Source of the DNA: Lachnospiraceae bacterium
GTDB taxonomy: Bacteria > Bacillota > Clostridia > Lachnospirales > Lachnospiraceae
NCBI GenBank assembly: GCA_017392525.1
Contig: JAFOVD010000017.1
Span: forward strand, 1-54,737
Length of the DNA: 54,737 nt
Direction of reading: 5' to 3'
In this document: one piece after another, positions 45,322 to 53,241 of the stretch
Layout of the letters: each line of letters opens with the position of its first letter
Numbering within the stretch: position 1 is the stretch's first letter
Program-made: the position numbers and the translations under genes
Notes under the pieces: generated by a model
What the model was told of the DNA's origin: nothing
What the model saw: only the letters and a program-made list of their open reading frames with translations
The model's database searches: none

Positions 45322-45348
45322 TGTTTCAATCAACCTCCCGAAGTTCAG

Positions 45349-46230
45349 CTAGCCTTTAACTGCCCCGGCCATTCCGTCAACATAGTATTTTTGCATAAAG
45401 ATAAACAGTGTAGCTATTGGTATAGATACCAGTACGGCTCCTGCAGCAAAGCATGTATACCAGCTATGAATATATTCCTTCTGAAGCATGCTCCACAAAC
45501 CAATTGCCACTGTATACTGATCTGCATTTGCACGGCAGATAACTTTTGCAAAAATGAAATCAACCCAAGGTCCCATAAAACTTGTAAGTATTGTATACAC
45601 GATAATCGGCTTAGACAGAGGCATGGTAATCTTGGTGAAAACCTGCCATTGTGTTGCACCGTCAATAATTGCCGCTTCATCGATGGACTTTGGAATAGTA
45701 TCAAAAAATCCCTTTGCTATCTGAAATCCCATTCCGGCACAAGCAGAATATACCAAAATCAAAGCCACACGAATCATCGTGCCTTCGGACAATCCGATTG
45801 CTTTCAAAATATAGTAAACCGCAACCATAGACATAAATCCCGGGAACAAACCAAGAATCATTGCCATATTCATATATGGTTTACGCATCTTAAATCTCAT
45901 TCGTGACAGGCAGTAAGAAACAGAAAGCACGAAAAATGTTGAAATAATACATGTAAAAATTGCGATAATCAGCGTGTTCATAAACATCTTAGGGAAATTC
46001 AAGATGCTGGTATCTGTCAAAAGTTTTACATAATTTCCCAATGTATAAGTCTTAGGGAAGAAGGTGCTCACATAGGAACCCTGCTCACCCCTTAAACTTG
46101 TAAGTATAATCCAGAGAATCGGCAATAACCACAGGCAAGCCAATGCTGCAAGGAAAATATGTACCAATAAATTACCAATTCGCTTGCCCAAAGGCGCTTT
46201 GTTTTTCTTAAATGTAATTCTATCTTCCAT
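45349..46230 (-). CDS. Maltodextrin ABC transporter permease, MalG-like
   Basis: 293 aa, six membrane helices. The cytosolic EAA loop is EAAIIDGATQWQVFTKITMP followed by LSKPI. A start codon overlapping the preceding permease stop (TAATG) couples the two. The conserved VDGMAGAVKG tail is typical of MalG. No ATPase gene is in the cluster. Confidence 0.9.
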   Translation of the reverse strand: MEDRITFKKNKAPLGKRIGNLLVHIFLAALACLWLLPILWIILTSLRGEQGSYVSTFFPKTYTLGNYVKLLTDTSILNFPKMFMNTLIIAIFTCIISTFFVLSVSYCLSRMRFKMRKPYMNMAMILGLFPGFMSMVAVYYILKAIGLSEGTMIRVALILVYSACAGMGFQIAKGFFDTIPKSIDEAAIIDGATQWQVFTKITMPLSKPIIVYTILTSFMGPWVDFIFAKVICRANADQYTVAIGLWSMLQKEYIHSWYTCFAAGAVLVSIPIATLFIFMQKYYVDGMAGAVKG

Positions 46231-47591
46231 TACATGAACGCCTCCTCATTCTTATATGATGCTGAATTTCTATATGTTACAAGTGCTGTAATACTTAATA
46301 CAATGAATGTCATAATACCGATTACTGCACCGATATTGTAGTACTGCTTTTCAATTGTAAGTTTATACAACCATGTAACCAGAAGATCTGTCTGACCGGC
46401 TGTATCTCCAACATATGTTGGTCCACCACCTGACAGCAGGTAAATAACATTGAAGTTATTAATATTTCCTGTAAATGATGTAATCAGGTAAGGCGCTGTT
46501 ACGAATAACATATATGGAAGTGTAATCTTACGGAAAATCGTAAATACACCTGCGCCATCCATCTTTGCTGCCTCATATAATTCTCCCGGTATATTCTGAA
46601 GAATACCTGTAACCTGAAGCATTGTATAAGGAATACCAACCCAAAGGTTAATGATAATAATTGTTACTCTCGCCCAGATTGGATCCTGCAAAAACGGCAA
46701 TGGTGAACTAATCAATCCCATATTCTGCAAAATAACATTAATTGCACCCTGCTGCTGGAGCATTGTATGCATAATCAAGAGTGATACGAACTGTGGTACC
46801 GCAATTGATAAAACAAAGCAAAATCTCCAGAAAGATTTAAAATGGGTATTCTTACGATTAATAATCAACGCGAGTATCATTCCCATAATGTAATTCAAAA
46901 ATGTTGCAAAAACTGCCCAAATAACTGTCCAGAGCAATACACTCCAGAACTGCTTTCCTATATTACCCCTGATATTTAATACTCTTCCAAAGTTTACAAG
47001 CCCGTTCCAATCAAAAAGTATCAAATGATCATCTTCCTTGGAATAGTTTGTAAATGCCATCGTGATCATAAATACCAATGGAACAATATTAAAGAAGAGA
47101 ATACCGAGACATGGGAATGTCATCAACGTCATATGAAGATTCTTATCAAATAAGGACTTGATATCTTCCTTTAACGAATTGATATGAAGCGATGTCTCTT
47201 CTCTAACCTGCAATTTATATGCAAGCTTCATCTGGATAATCCAAAGTAGGATAAATGCTGCAACAATAAACAGTGTAGCCACTCCATACAGAAGCAGAAT
47301 CACTGAATTATCGCCCTGCTGATACTCATAAAAACCTGCGGAATTTAATACCTTCTCCTGCTTTCTCCATCCAAGAGACGGAAGCATGGATAGATTATAA
47401 AGACCGTTTGAAACCATAAAATAAATGAAGGAAATCTCAAACAGAAGGATCAGTAGTCCCTTTCCAATCTGCTTACGAGCCATACAGCCAAAGCCCATGA
47501 TTACCATGGATAACTTTACTTTTATGTCTCCCTCTGCGATAGCTCTTCCGAGGCTTATCGCATCTGGCTGTTTTTTAAAATTCTTTGCCAT
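46230..47591 (-). CDS. Maltodextrin ABC transporter permease, MalF-like
   Basis: 453 aa from the ATG at 47591 (GAGGG 8-9 nt upstream); a GTG at 47600 overlaps that site. A long N-terminal part with two extra membrane segments (about 40-140) precedes the six-helix permease core, as in MalF. The EAA loop is LYEAAKMDGAGVFTIFRKIT, followed by LPYMLFV. Coupled to malG. Confidence 0.9.
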   Translation of the reverse strand: MAKNFKKQPDAISLGRAIAEGDIKVKLSMVIMGFGCMARKQIGKGLLILLFEISFIYFMVSNGLYNLSMLPSLGWRKQEKVLNSAGFYEYQQGDNSVILLLYGVATLFIVAAFILLWIIQMKLAYKLQVREETSLHINSLKEDIKSLFDKNLHMTLMTFPCLGILFFNIVPLVFMITMAFTNYSKEDDHLILFDWNGLVNFGRVLNIRGNIGKQFWSVLLWTVIWAVFATFLNYIMGMILALIINRKNTHFKSFWRFCFVLSIAVPQFVSLLIMHTMLQQQGAINVILQNMGLISSPLPFLQDPIWARVTIIIINLWVGIPYTMLQVTGILQNIPGELYEAAKMDGAGVFTIFRKITLPYMLFVTAPYLITSFTGNINNFNVIYLLSGGGPTYVGDTAGQTDLLVTWLYKLTIEKQYYNIGAVIGIMTFIVLSITALVTYRNSASYKNEEAFM

Positions 47592-47627
47592 TTTCGTCAC
47601 CCTCTAATTTTTGACATTCTTCTTAAA

Positions 47628-47673
47628 AAACATGCAGCCAAAAGTAGTTCTATATCCTTCTGACTGCATGTTT
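47628..47673 (-). terminator. Leaky terminator between binding-protein and permease genes
   Basis: AAACATGCAG pairs with CTGCATGTTT around a 26-base loop, followed on the minus strand by TTTTTT. It lies between the binding-protein gene and malF. Partial termination here would give the usual excess of binding protein over permease. Confidence 0.75.
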
Positions 47674-47713
47674 CAACAATTATCTATAAATCTGAAATAG
47701 ATTCCATATCAAA

Positions 47714-48943
47714 TTACTCAACTGCAGAAGAGTTCATTGATTCATTCATTGCCTCTGTCTTTTCAGCTGCATTTTCATGTGTAACTGTTCCTGCTACAAG
47801 TTCAGAACCCATGTTAGCTGCTGGATCCCAATAGTTGCCCATTTCTGATACGAGTGGCTGAAGAATGGATGTGTTAGCAATTGTATCCATCTGAGCCTGT
47901 GCAAGTTCGTCAGATACCTGAATAGTCTTATCTGTTGGGATAATGCTTCTCATATCATAATGTGCCTGCTGTGCCTCTGTGCTTCCAAGGAATGCTGCAA
48001 GTGCTACTGCAGCTTCTGGATTCTTGCTGTTAGGATTAACACCGATTGCCTTAGAACCTGCGAATGACTTCATCTGGCATGTTGTTCCATCGGATAATGT
48101 GTATGTTGGTAACTGAGCAACACCTACATTTTCTTCACCAACAGCTTCTACAACTGCATCATAATCCCATGTTCCTGAGAAAATTGCGTTAACGCTTCCA
48201 TCTGCAAGACCTGCAAGACCAGATCCATCTGCATCATTTACGAAGTTTGGATTAGCAACTAAGTCAACAAGGTAATTTGTAACAGCTGCTGCCTTGTCTC
48301 CTGAGAAGTCAATTCCTGCATCTTCGTCTGTTCCATCTTCACCGAATAATGTACATCCATTACCAGCATAGAAAGAAGCAATGTACCAGCTGTTTGAAAG
48401 CTGGAAACCAACCTTACCCTTTTCAAGCATTGTATCTAAGCTCTTAATATCATCTTCAGAGAAGACTCTCTTATCGTAGTACATAAACCATGTATTAGCT
48501 GTAAATGGAATACCATAAACGCCATCTTCATATGTAACAGAGTTTACGATGTTTTCATCATTCTGTTCTTCAACCTGCTTTGCTGCATCTCCACCAAGTT
48601 CTGCAATTGCATTAGCTTTGATCAAATCAGCAATCTGGTCATTTGCGAACATATAAACATCTGCGCCTGCTTCTGCATCTGTTCCAAGGTTTGTCTTAGC
48701 ATCACCTTCTGAACAAACACCATATTCGAATGTGAGATCCCATTCCGGATGTGCTTCTGCGAAAGCTTCACACTCTGTCTTTAACCAGTTATCGCCCTTC
48801 TGGTCTTCCTGTGGACTCCATACTGTAAGCTTAATCTTACCGTCATCTGAGCTTGATGAGCTATCTGACTTAGATCCACAACCCGTTAATGCTGTAGCCA
48901 CCATTGTTGTAGCCAAAAGCATTGCCAATACTTTTTTCTTCAT
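47714..48943 (-). CDS. Maltodextrin ABC transporter substrate-binding lipoprotein, MalE-like
   Basis: 409 aa from the ATG at 48943 (GGAGGAG upstream). Signal peptide with lipobox LTGC at about residues 17-20, then a serine-rich linker. The mature part has LTVWSPQEDQKGDNWLKTEC and later FSGTWDYDAVVEAVGEENVG, VAQLPTYTL and SFAGSKAIGVNPNSK, typical of MalE. First gene of the operon, divergent from the LacI-type regulator. Confidence 0.93.
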   Translation of the reverse strand: MKKKVLAMLLATTMVATALTGCGSKSDSSSSSDDGKIKLTVWSPQEDQKGDNWLKTECEAFAEAHPEWDLTFEYGVCSEGDAKTNLGTDAEAGADVYMFANDQIADLIKANAIAELGGDAAKQVEEQNDENIVNSVTYEDGVYGIPFTANTWFMYYDKRVFSEDDIKSLDTMLEKGKVGFQLSNSWYIASFYAGNGCTLFGEDGTDEDAGIDFSGDKAAAVTNYLVDLVANPNFVNDADGSGLAGLADGSVNAIFSGTWDYDAVVEAVGEENVGVAQLPTYTLSDGTTCQMKSFAGSKAIGVNPNSKNPEAAVALAAFLGSTEAQQAHYDMRSIIPTDKTIQVSDELAQAQMDTIANTSILQPLVSEMGNYWDPAANMGSELVAGTVTHENAAEKTEAMNESMNSSAVE

Positions 48944-49013
48944 GATTTTTCTCCTCCTCACCATTAGAAAAAATGAAATGAAAATTCCGACTCATCGTAT
49001 TGTTTACATTTTG

Positions 49014-49031
49014 TTTTCGTAAACTTTCGAA
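49014..49031. promoter_or_regulatory. LacI-type operator, copy 1
   Basis: TTTTCG-TA-AACTTTCGAA. The same 18-mer with AT for TA occurs at 49149-49166. It overlaps the likely -35 region of the binding-protein promoter on the minus strand (TTTACG, 18 bases, TACGAT). Probable binding site of the adjacent LacI-family regulator. Confidence 0.65.
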
Positions 49032-49148
49032 TCACACTATTAAATTATTCCTTTTTCTAAAAAATAACAACACTTTTCGCGCAAAAATCGCATTTTTGTC
49101 ATTTTTACATAAATCTACGGGAACGTTTTCATACAAAGTTAACGAATA

Positions 49149-49166
49149 TTTTCGATAACTTTCGAA
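49149..49166. promoter_or_regulatory. LacI-type operator, copy 2
   Basis: TTTTCG-AT-AACTTTCGAA, 16 of 18 identical to copy 1, and just upstream of the regulator's own promoter (49173-49200). Nearby AACGTTTTCAT at 49112-49122 is a partial third site. The arrangement suggests joint control of both divergent promoters and possible looping. Confidence 0.65.
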
Positions 49167-49172
49167 AACATA

Positions 49173-49200
49173 TTGAATTCCTTTTCTTATCCTTTATAAT
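49173..49200 (+). promoter_or_regulatory. Promoter of the LacI-type regulator
   Basis: TTGAAT (49173-49178), 16 bases, TATAAT (49195-49200). Start expected near 49207, with an operator directly upstream. Confidence 0.7.
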
Positions 49201-49226
49201 GAAATTGTTACTGGAGGTGTTTATCG

Positions 49227-50297
49227 ATGACAACGATCAAAGATATTGCAGAACGTCTGGGAGTTTCCATCAGTACCGTATCAAAAGCAATCAATGGCGG
49301 TCGCGACATTAGCGACAGTTTACGCCAGACCATTCTTGATACAGCTGTTGAGATGGGATATGTAAACCGACGTTCCAAAAAAACCGAAAACAGGAAGTTA
49401 TGTATTTTCATAGAGAATATGGAATACGATAACCCAGATCAATTTGGCTATGATATTGTGCTTGGTTACCGCCAGGCTGCTGCCAAAGAAAATTGGTCAC
49501 TCGACATCTTGTCAATCGATCTGGACTTCCAAAGAGATAATAAATATGACAATTTCATGATGGAACACGGTTACAGCGGCAGCTTTATCCTCGGTTTTGC
49601 ATTGAAAGATCCGTGGATGGAACAATTCCAGACTACAAAGATCCCTACAGTGTTACTGGATAACACCATTCCAGCGAATCCATTCGTCTGCTATGTTGGA
49701 ACCGATAGTGATGAAGGCATTGATCTTGCAGTTGAACATCTGCTTCATCTTGGCCACGAGAAGATTGCATTTCTCGATGGTTCTATTAATTCCCTGGTTT
49801 CCAATCAGCGAATGAGTGCCTACCTTAGTTCCTTATCAAGACATCATCTTCCGATTGATCCTGCTTTAGCCGTATATGGTTATTTCGTAGCTGACGCAGC
49901 TCATTATCATGTACCAAACCTCCTTTCGGCAGGAGCAACCGCTATTATCTGTGGAAATGATACCATTGCCCAGGGCGTAATTGAATCTGTGCGAGCCCAG
50001 GGATTATCTGTTCCGGAAGATATCAGTGTAATCGGATTTGATGATATACCAATTGCGGCTGAGCTAAATCCCCCACTTACTACGATTCGACAGGATCGCC
50101 TGTCACTGGGGCGGAACGGCTACTTCGTCGTTCACGCAATGCTGAACCAGGTATCGCAAAGTAAATCCCTGCTTCGGCCGCGCCTAATCGAACGTGCTAG
50201 TACTGCAACAGCAGTTCCTAGACTCGTTACAAATCGCATTATAGACAAGGATTCCGTTATGTATGTGAACCCTGACCTATATGGACAGCGATTTTAA
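49227..50297 (+). CDS. LacI-family regulator of the maltodextrin operon
   Basis: 356 aa; ATG at 49227 with GGAGGTG 7 nt upstream. N-terminal helix-turn-helix MTTIKDIAERLGVSISTVSK with the hinge AINGGRDISDSLRQTI, followed by a periplasmic-binding-like effector domain (VGTDSDEGIDLAVEHLLHLG, ISVIGFDDIPIAAELNPPLT). By position it should repress the divergent maltodextrin genes and release on a malto-sugar. Two matching operators lie between the genes. Confidence 0.92.
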   Translation: MTTIKDIAERLGVSISTVSKAINGGRDISDSLRQTILDTAVEMGYVNRRSKKTENRKLCIFIENMEYDNPDQFGYDIVLGYRQAAAKENWSLDILSIDLDFQRDNKYDNFMMEHGYSGSFILGFALKDPWMEQFQTTKIPTVLLDNTIPANPFVCYVGTDSDEGIDLAVEHLLHLGHEKIAFLDGSINSLVSNQRMSAYLSSLSRHHLPIDPALAVYGYFVADAAHYHVPNLLSAGATAIICGNDTIAQGVIESVRAQGLSVPEDISVIGFDDIPIAAELNPPLTTIRQDRLSLGRNGYFVVHAMLNQVSQSKSLLRPRLIERASTATAVPRLVTNRIIDKDSVMYVNPDLYGQRF

Positions 50298-50312
50298 AAC
50301 AACCCTCTTTAC

Positions 50313-50361
50313 AAAGAAATCCCGAGAAAGAGCATCCTCAGCCCTTCCTCGGGATTTCTTT
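50313..50361. terminator. Bidirectional terminator
   Basis: A 14-bp stem (AAAGAAATCCCGAG and complement) around a 21-base loop, followed by TTTT on the plus strand and preceded by A-rich sequence. It serves the LacI-type regulator and, from the other side, the metallophosphoesterase gene. Confidence 0.8.
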
Positions 50362-50375
50362 TTGCATTTTTTATT

Positions 50376-51062
50376 CTATTCTATCGAATGTTTTCTGCGT
50401 TTCTGCATATTCACATACAAATCATACAGTGCAGAGCCTGTCTGACCCTTAGCCGGATGCTCATCATCTTTGACATCCAGATAATATGTGTCGTAACAAT
50501 TGATAATATGTGTTCCGGATGGATGCTGATACTCACGCTCAAACTCATGGCCATAGGTTGCATGTACATGTCCATGAAGCATGTATTTCGGCTTCCACTT
50601 ATCCATAAAAGAATTAAAGCATTCAAACCCACGGTGTGGAAGATCCTCCAAATCTCCATACCCTGCTGCCGGCGCATGCGTTACCAGAATATCGATACCA
50701 TTTCTAAGAGTAATCGGCGCCCGCAATTTACTTATCCTGCTCTCCATTTCCTTCTCTGTATACATACAGCTCCCGGGCCTATAACGCATAGATCCTCCCA
50801 ACCCGAGAATTCTCAATCCGCGGAAATCATAGATTTTATCTTCTATATTTGTACAACCAAGAGGCGGTCTCTCACTATAGTTCCTGTCATGATTTCCCCT
50901 TACATAGAGAAGAGGCACATTGGTCATTGTCACCAGATACTCCAGATACTCTCTATGGAGATCTCCACAGGAAATAATCAAATCTACGTCCTTGGTACGT
51001 ACCGGATCGTAATAATCAAAAAGTGCCTTATTCTCTTCATCTGCTATTACTAAAATCTTCAA
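50376..51062 (-). CDS. Calcineurin-like metallophosphoesterase
   Basis: 228 aa. Metal-binding motifs of the fold: D8 in VIADEENK (a shortened first motif), CGDLH, RGNHDR, THAPAAGYGD and LHGHVHATYG. The family includes phosphodiesterases and phosphatases; the substrate is unknown. Starts 16 bp after the BMP-domain gene and probably shares its transcript, which links the two. Confidence 0.88.
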   Translation of the reverse strand: MKILVIADEENKALFDYYDPVRTKDVDLIISCGDLHREYLEYLVTMTNVPLLYVRGNHDRNYSERPPLGCTNIEDKIYDFRGLRILGLGGSMRYRPGSCMYTEKEMESRISKLRAPITLRNGIDILVTHAPAAGYGDLEDLPHRGFECFNSFMDKWKPKYMLHGHVHATYGHEFEREYQHPSGTHIINCYDTYYLDVKDDEHPAKGQTGSALYDLYVNMQKRRKHSIE

Positions 51063-51078
51063 GTCTTATAACCCCTAT

Positions 51079-53031
51079 TTAAACATCTTCTGTAATAATT
51101 CCGCTTACACGAACCACAGTTCTTGCGGATTCTGTCAATTCCTCCATTGTAGGAATATGTCCTTCCACATTGTCATTTAACCATGTCATTGTGAGGATTT
51201 CTTCACTTCCCAGTTTCTTCTCATCCAATCCAAGGATTTCACCGGTCTGCGTGTGGATTTCACCGGAAAATGGTCCTAACGCATCCAATATCATTGCATT
51301 CTTTAGATTCCCAACCAGTTTCTTGGAATAATAGGACAGCTTGTCAGACAAAATCAAATCAATCACTCCGGCAGACATTCCCCACCAATAGTTAACTGCC
51401 TGATTTACCGGAGCCTCATCCCACTTGCCCTCCAGATAGGATCTGATAATCAATTCATAGAATTTACCCCAATTCCAAACCGGAGCCGCAAGATTCTGAA
51501 TTTTGTCATCTTCTAGTATTTTAAATAATCCATATTCTCTGCTGGCACTATTTGGCTTAATAAAATCCTGACCGGAAATAATACTGATGCCCTGTTCCTT
51601 CATTGACTTCTTCCAGTCGCTTCCCTGAACAGAACTCCACTCCAGATAAATCTTTACATCCGGATCCATCATAGCTGCACCAATGGCAAAAGCATTAATC
51701 TCTGCAACTGAACCATAAATCGGATAATCTGCCACATACCCTATCTTGTGATTATCGCAAAGCGTCGCTGCCAGCGCCCCAAGAATCGCCTTCGCCTCAT
51801 ACATTCTTCCATAGTATGTTCGAACCTTCGTATGACTGAGGTTTACAGAACAATTCAGGAAATGTAACTTTGGAAAATGAATCGCCGAGCGAAGCGTTTC
51901 CTGCATCTGTGCCGGAGACACAGTGAAGATTAACTCATTCTCATCTATTTCCGCTGTGTCAATTGCCTGTCGTAGTTCTGCATCTGTACTGCAGTGGTCA
52001 TAAACAATCGTCTCTACTCTTCCGTCAAATGCATTTTCCACATAATTCCTACCAAGTTCATGTCCATAAATCCAACTGGAAGTGTCCGCCGGTCTCTCAT
52101 AGCAAAATGCGACGCGAAGTGGTTTCTCTTTGGTATACATCGTTGCGGTGGCATTTCCAAAAAATCCACCCCAGAGTCCTGCATTGGAACCCGTCTTGGA
52201 CTCGACTCTCTCCTCCGGAGAATGCACAAGCGTAATACTGTCCCCTGTGGACTGTATCAGCATCTCATTCCATAATTTGTTAATTCGTCTGGATAACGCA
52301 TTTGTAGATAGCGTTCTCATCTCGTCCAGATGATATATATTCAAATATATCAGGAATGCATCTGACGCATTAATCGTAATCTTATCTGCAGCCTTTGGCT
52401 CGTACACCTTCTGAAAGAACTGAAATCCACCCCGGATTCGCTCTTTCATCTCCTGCGGCCATGGAGTAATGAAATCCTGTTTCATAAGAAGTGCCAATTT
52501 CTTATAGGATCCAATTTCCGAAAAATCAATTTCGTATAACGGGCAGACATTATAGAAATCCAAAAACTCCATATATAACTTATAGTCAAGTTCATTGGTC
52601 TCATTCTGATTTGGCAAAAGCCTGACAACGTCTCCCATCACGCCATGGGCGCCGACAAATTTCGACACAGAAACCCTCTTATTTCCTTCCATGACATAAA
52701 AACGATGCATATACTCATAAACCTTAATCGCATCACGAATGCCCTCGTTTATCTGTGAATCATACAGATTGGACCACTTAAATGCAAACTCTGTATTGTC
52801 TTCCAAAAGGGGCATAAAATCAGCCGCAAAAGCCTCTCGACGGCCAACTGTTTTCGTGCCAGCCAGCATGGATAACGGAATATCCACTAGTCCTACCGGA
52901 AATTCTGACAGAGGACTGCCACCAGACAGCATCTCATCCAAAACCGGAAGATATGGATATCTACCCTGTGATCTGGCACGATGAAATTCTTTTAAACCCA
53001 GGCGTCTAGCCTTCTTGTAATCATCGATCAT
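51079..53031 (-). CDS. Cytosolic BMP-domain protein with ParB-like N-terminus
   Basis: 650 aa; ATG at 53031 with GAGGAG 5 nt upstream. No signal peptide or lipobox, unlike usual BMP/Med nucleoside-binding lipoproteins. The region of about 300-540 (PLRVAFCYERPADTSSWIYG, GHELGRNYVENAF, IGYVADYPIYGSVAEINAFA) is clearly BMP. The N-terminal 290 residues include LVDIPLSMLAGTKTVGRREA and FYVMEGNKRVSVSKFVGAHG, which resemble a ParB/sulfiredoxin fold. A nucleoside-sensing regulator is plausible; no function is known to me. Confidence 0.75.
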   Translation of the reverse strand: MIDDYKKARRLGLKEFHRARSQGRYPYLPVLDEMLSGGSPLSEFPVGLVDIPLSMLAGTKTVGRREAFAADFMPLLEDNTEFAFKWSNLYDSQINEGIRDAIKVYEYMHRFYVMEGNKRVSVSKFVGAHGVMGDVVRLLPNQNETNELDYKLYMEFLDFYNVCPLYEIDFSEIGSYKKLALLMKQDFITPWPQEMKERIRGGFQFFQKVYEPKAADKITINASDAFLIYLNIYHLDEMRTLSTNALSRRINKLWNEMLIQSTGDSITLVHSPEERVESKTGSNAGLWGGFFGNATATMYTKEKPLRVAFCYERPADTSSWIYGHELGRNYVENAFDGRVETIVYDHCSTDAELRQAIDTAEIDENELIFTVSPAQMQETLRSAIHFPKLHFLNCSVNLSHTKVRTYYGRMYEAKAILGALAATLCDNHKIGYVADYPIYGSVAEINAFAIGAAMMDPDVKIYLEWSSVQGSDWKKSMKEQGISIISGQDFIKPNSASREYGLFKILEDDKIQNLAAPVWNWGKFYELIIRSYLEGKWDEAPVNQAVNYWWGMSAGVIDLILSDKLSYYSKKLVGNLKNAMILDALGPFSGEIHTQTGEILGLDEKKLGSEEILTMTWLNDNVEGHIPTMEELTESARTVVRVSGIITEDV

Positions 53032-53079
53032 CTTGTCTCCTCTTTCATTCTCACACGAACTTTATCATAGCTATGTTTC

Positions 53080-53085
53080 ATTATA
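53080..53085 (-). promoter_or_regulatory. -10 element of the BMP-domain gene
   Basis: TATAAT on the minus strand, about 50 bases before the ATG at 53031. I see no good -35 box at 17 bases (TGTGAA). Confidence 0.45.
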
Positions 53086-53178
53086 CTTCATCTTAAAAAT
53101 AATTCACATAATATGTATTTTAAATTTGTATAAATTTTCTGACGATTTCATATTCTTGTACAAGTTTTATAAATTCTA

Positions 53179-53207
53179 TTGTATCTAATGTTTAATATTA
53201 GTAAAAT
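53179..53207 (+). promoter_or_regulatory. Promoter of the EF-G-like gene
   Basis: TTGTAT (53179-53184), 17 bases, TAAAAT (53202-53207). The spacer itself holds an inverted repeat CTAAT, 7 bases, ATTAG, which could be an operator. Start expected near 53214, giving a leader of about 28 nt. Confidence 0.6.
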
Positions 53208-53241
53208 TAAACATATAAAGATTGTGAAGGGAGGACATCAC

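Noticed and set aside
50388-51053. 221-codon plus-strand frame opposite the metallophosphoesterase gene
   Set aside because: Mirror of a recognisable metallophosphoesterase; composition and motifs support the minus strand.
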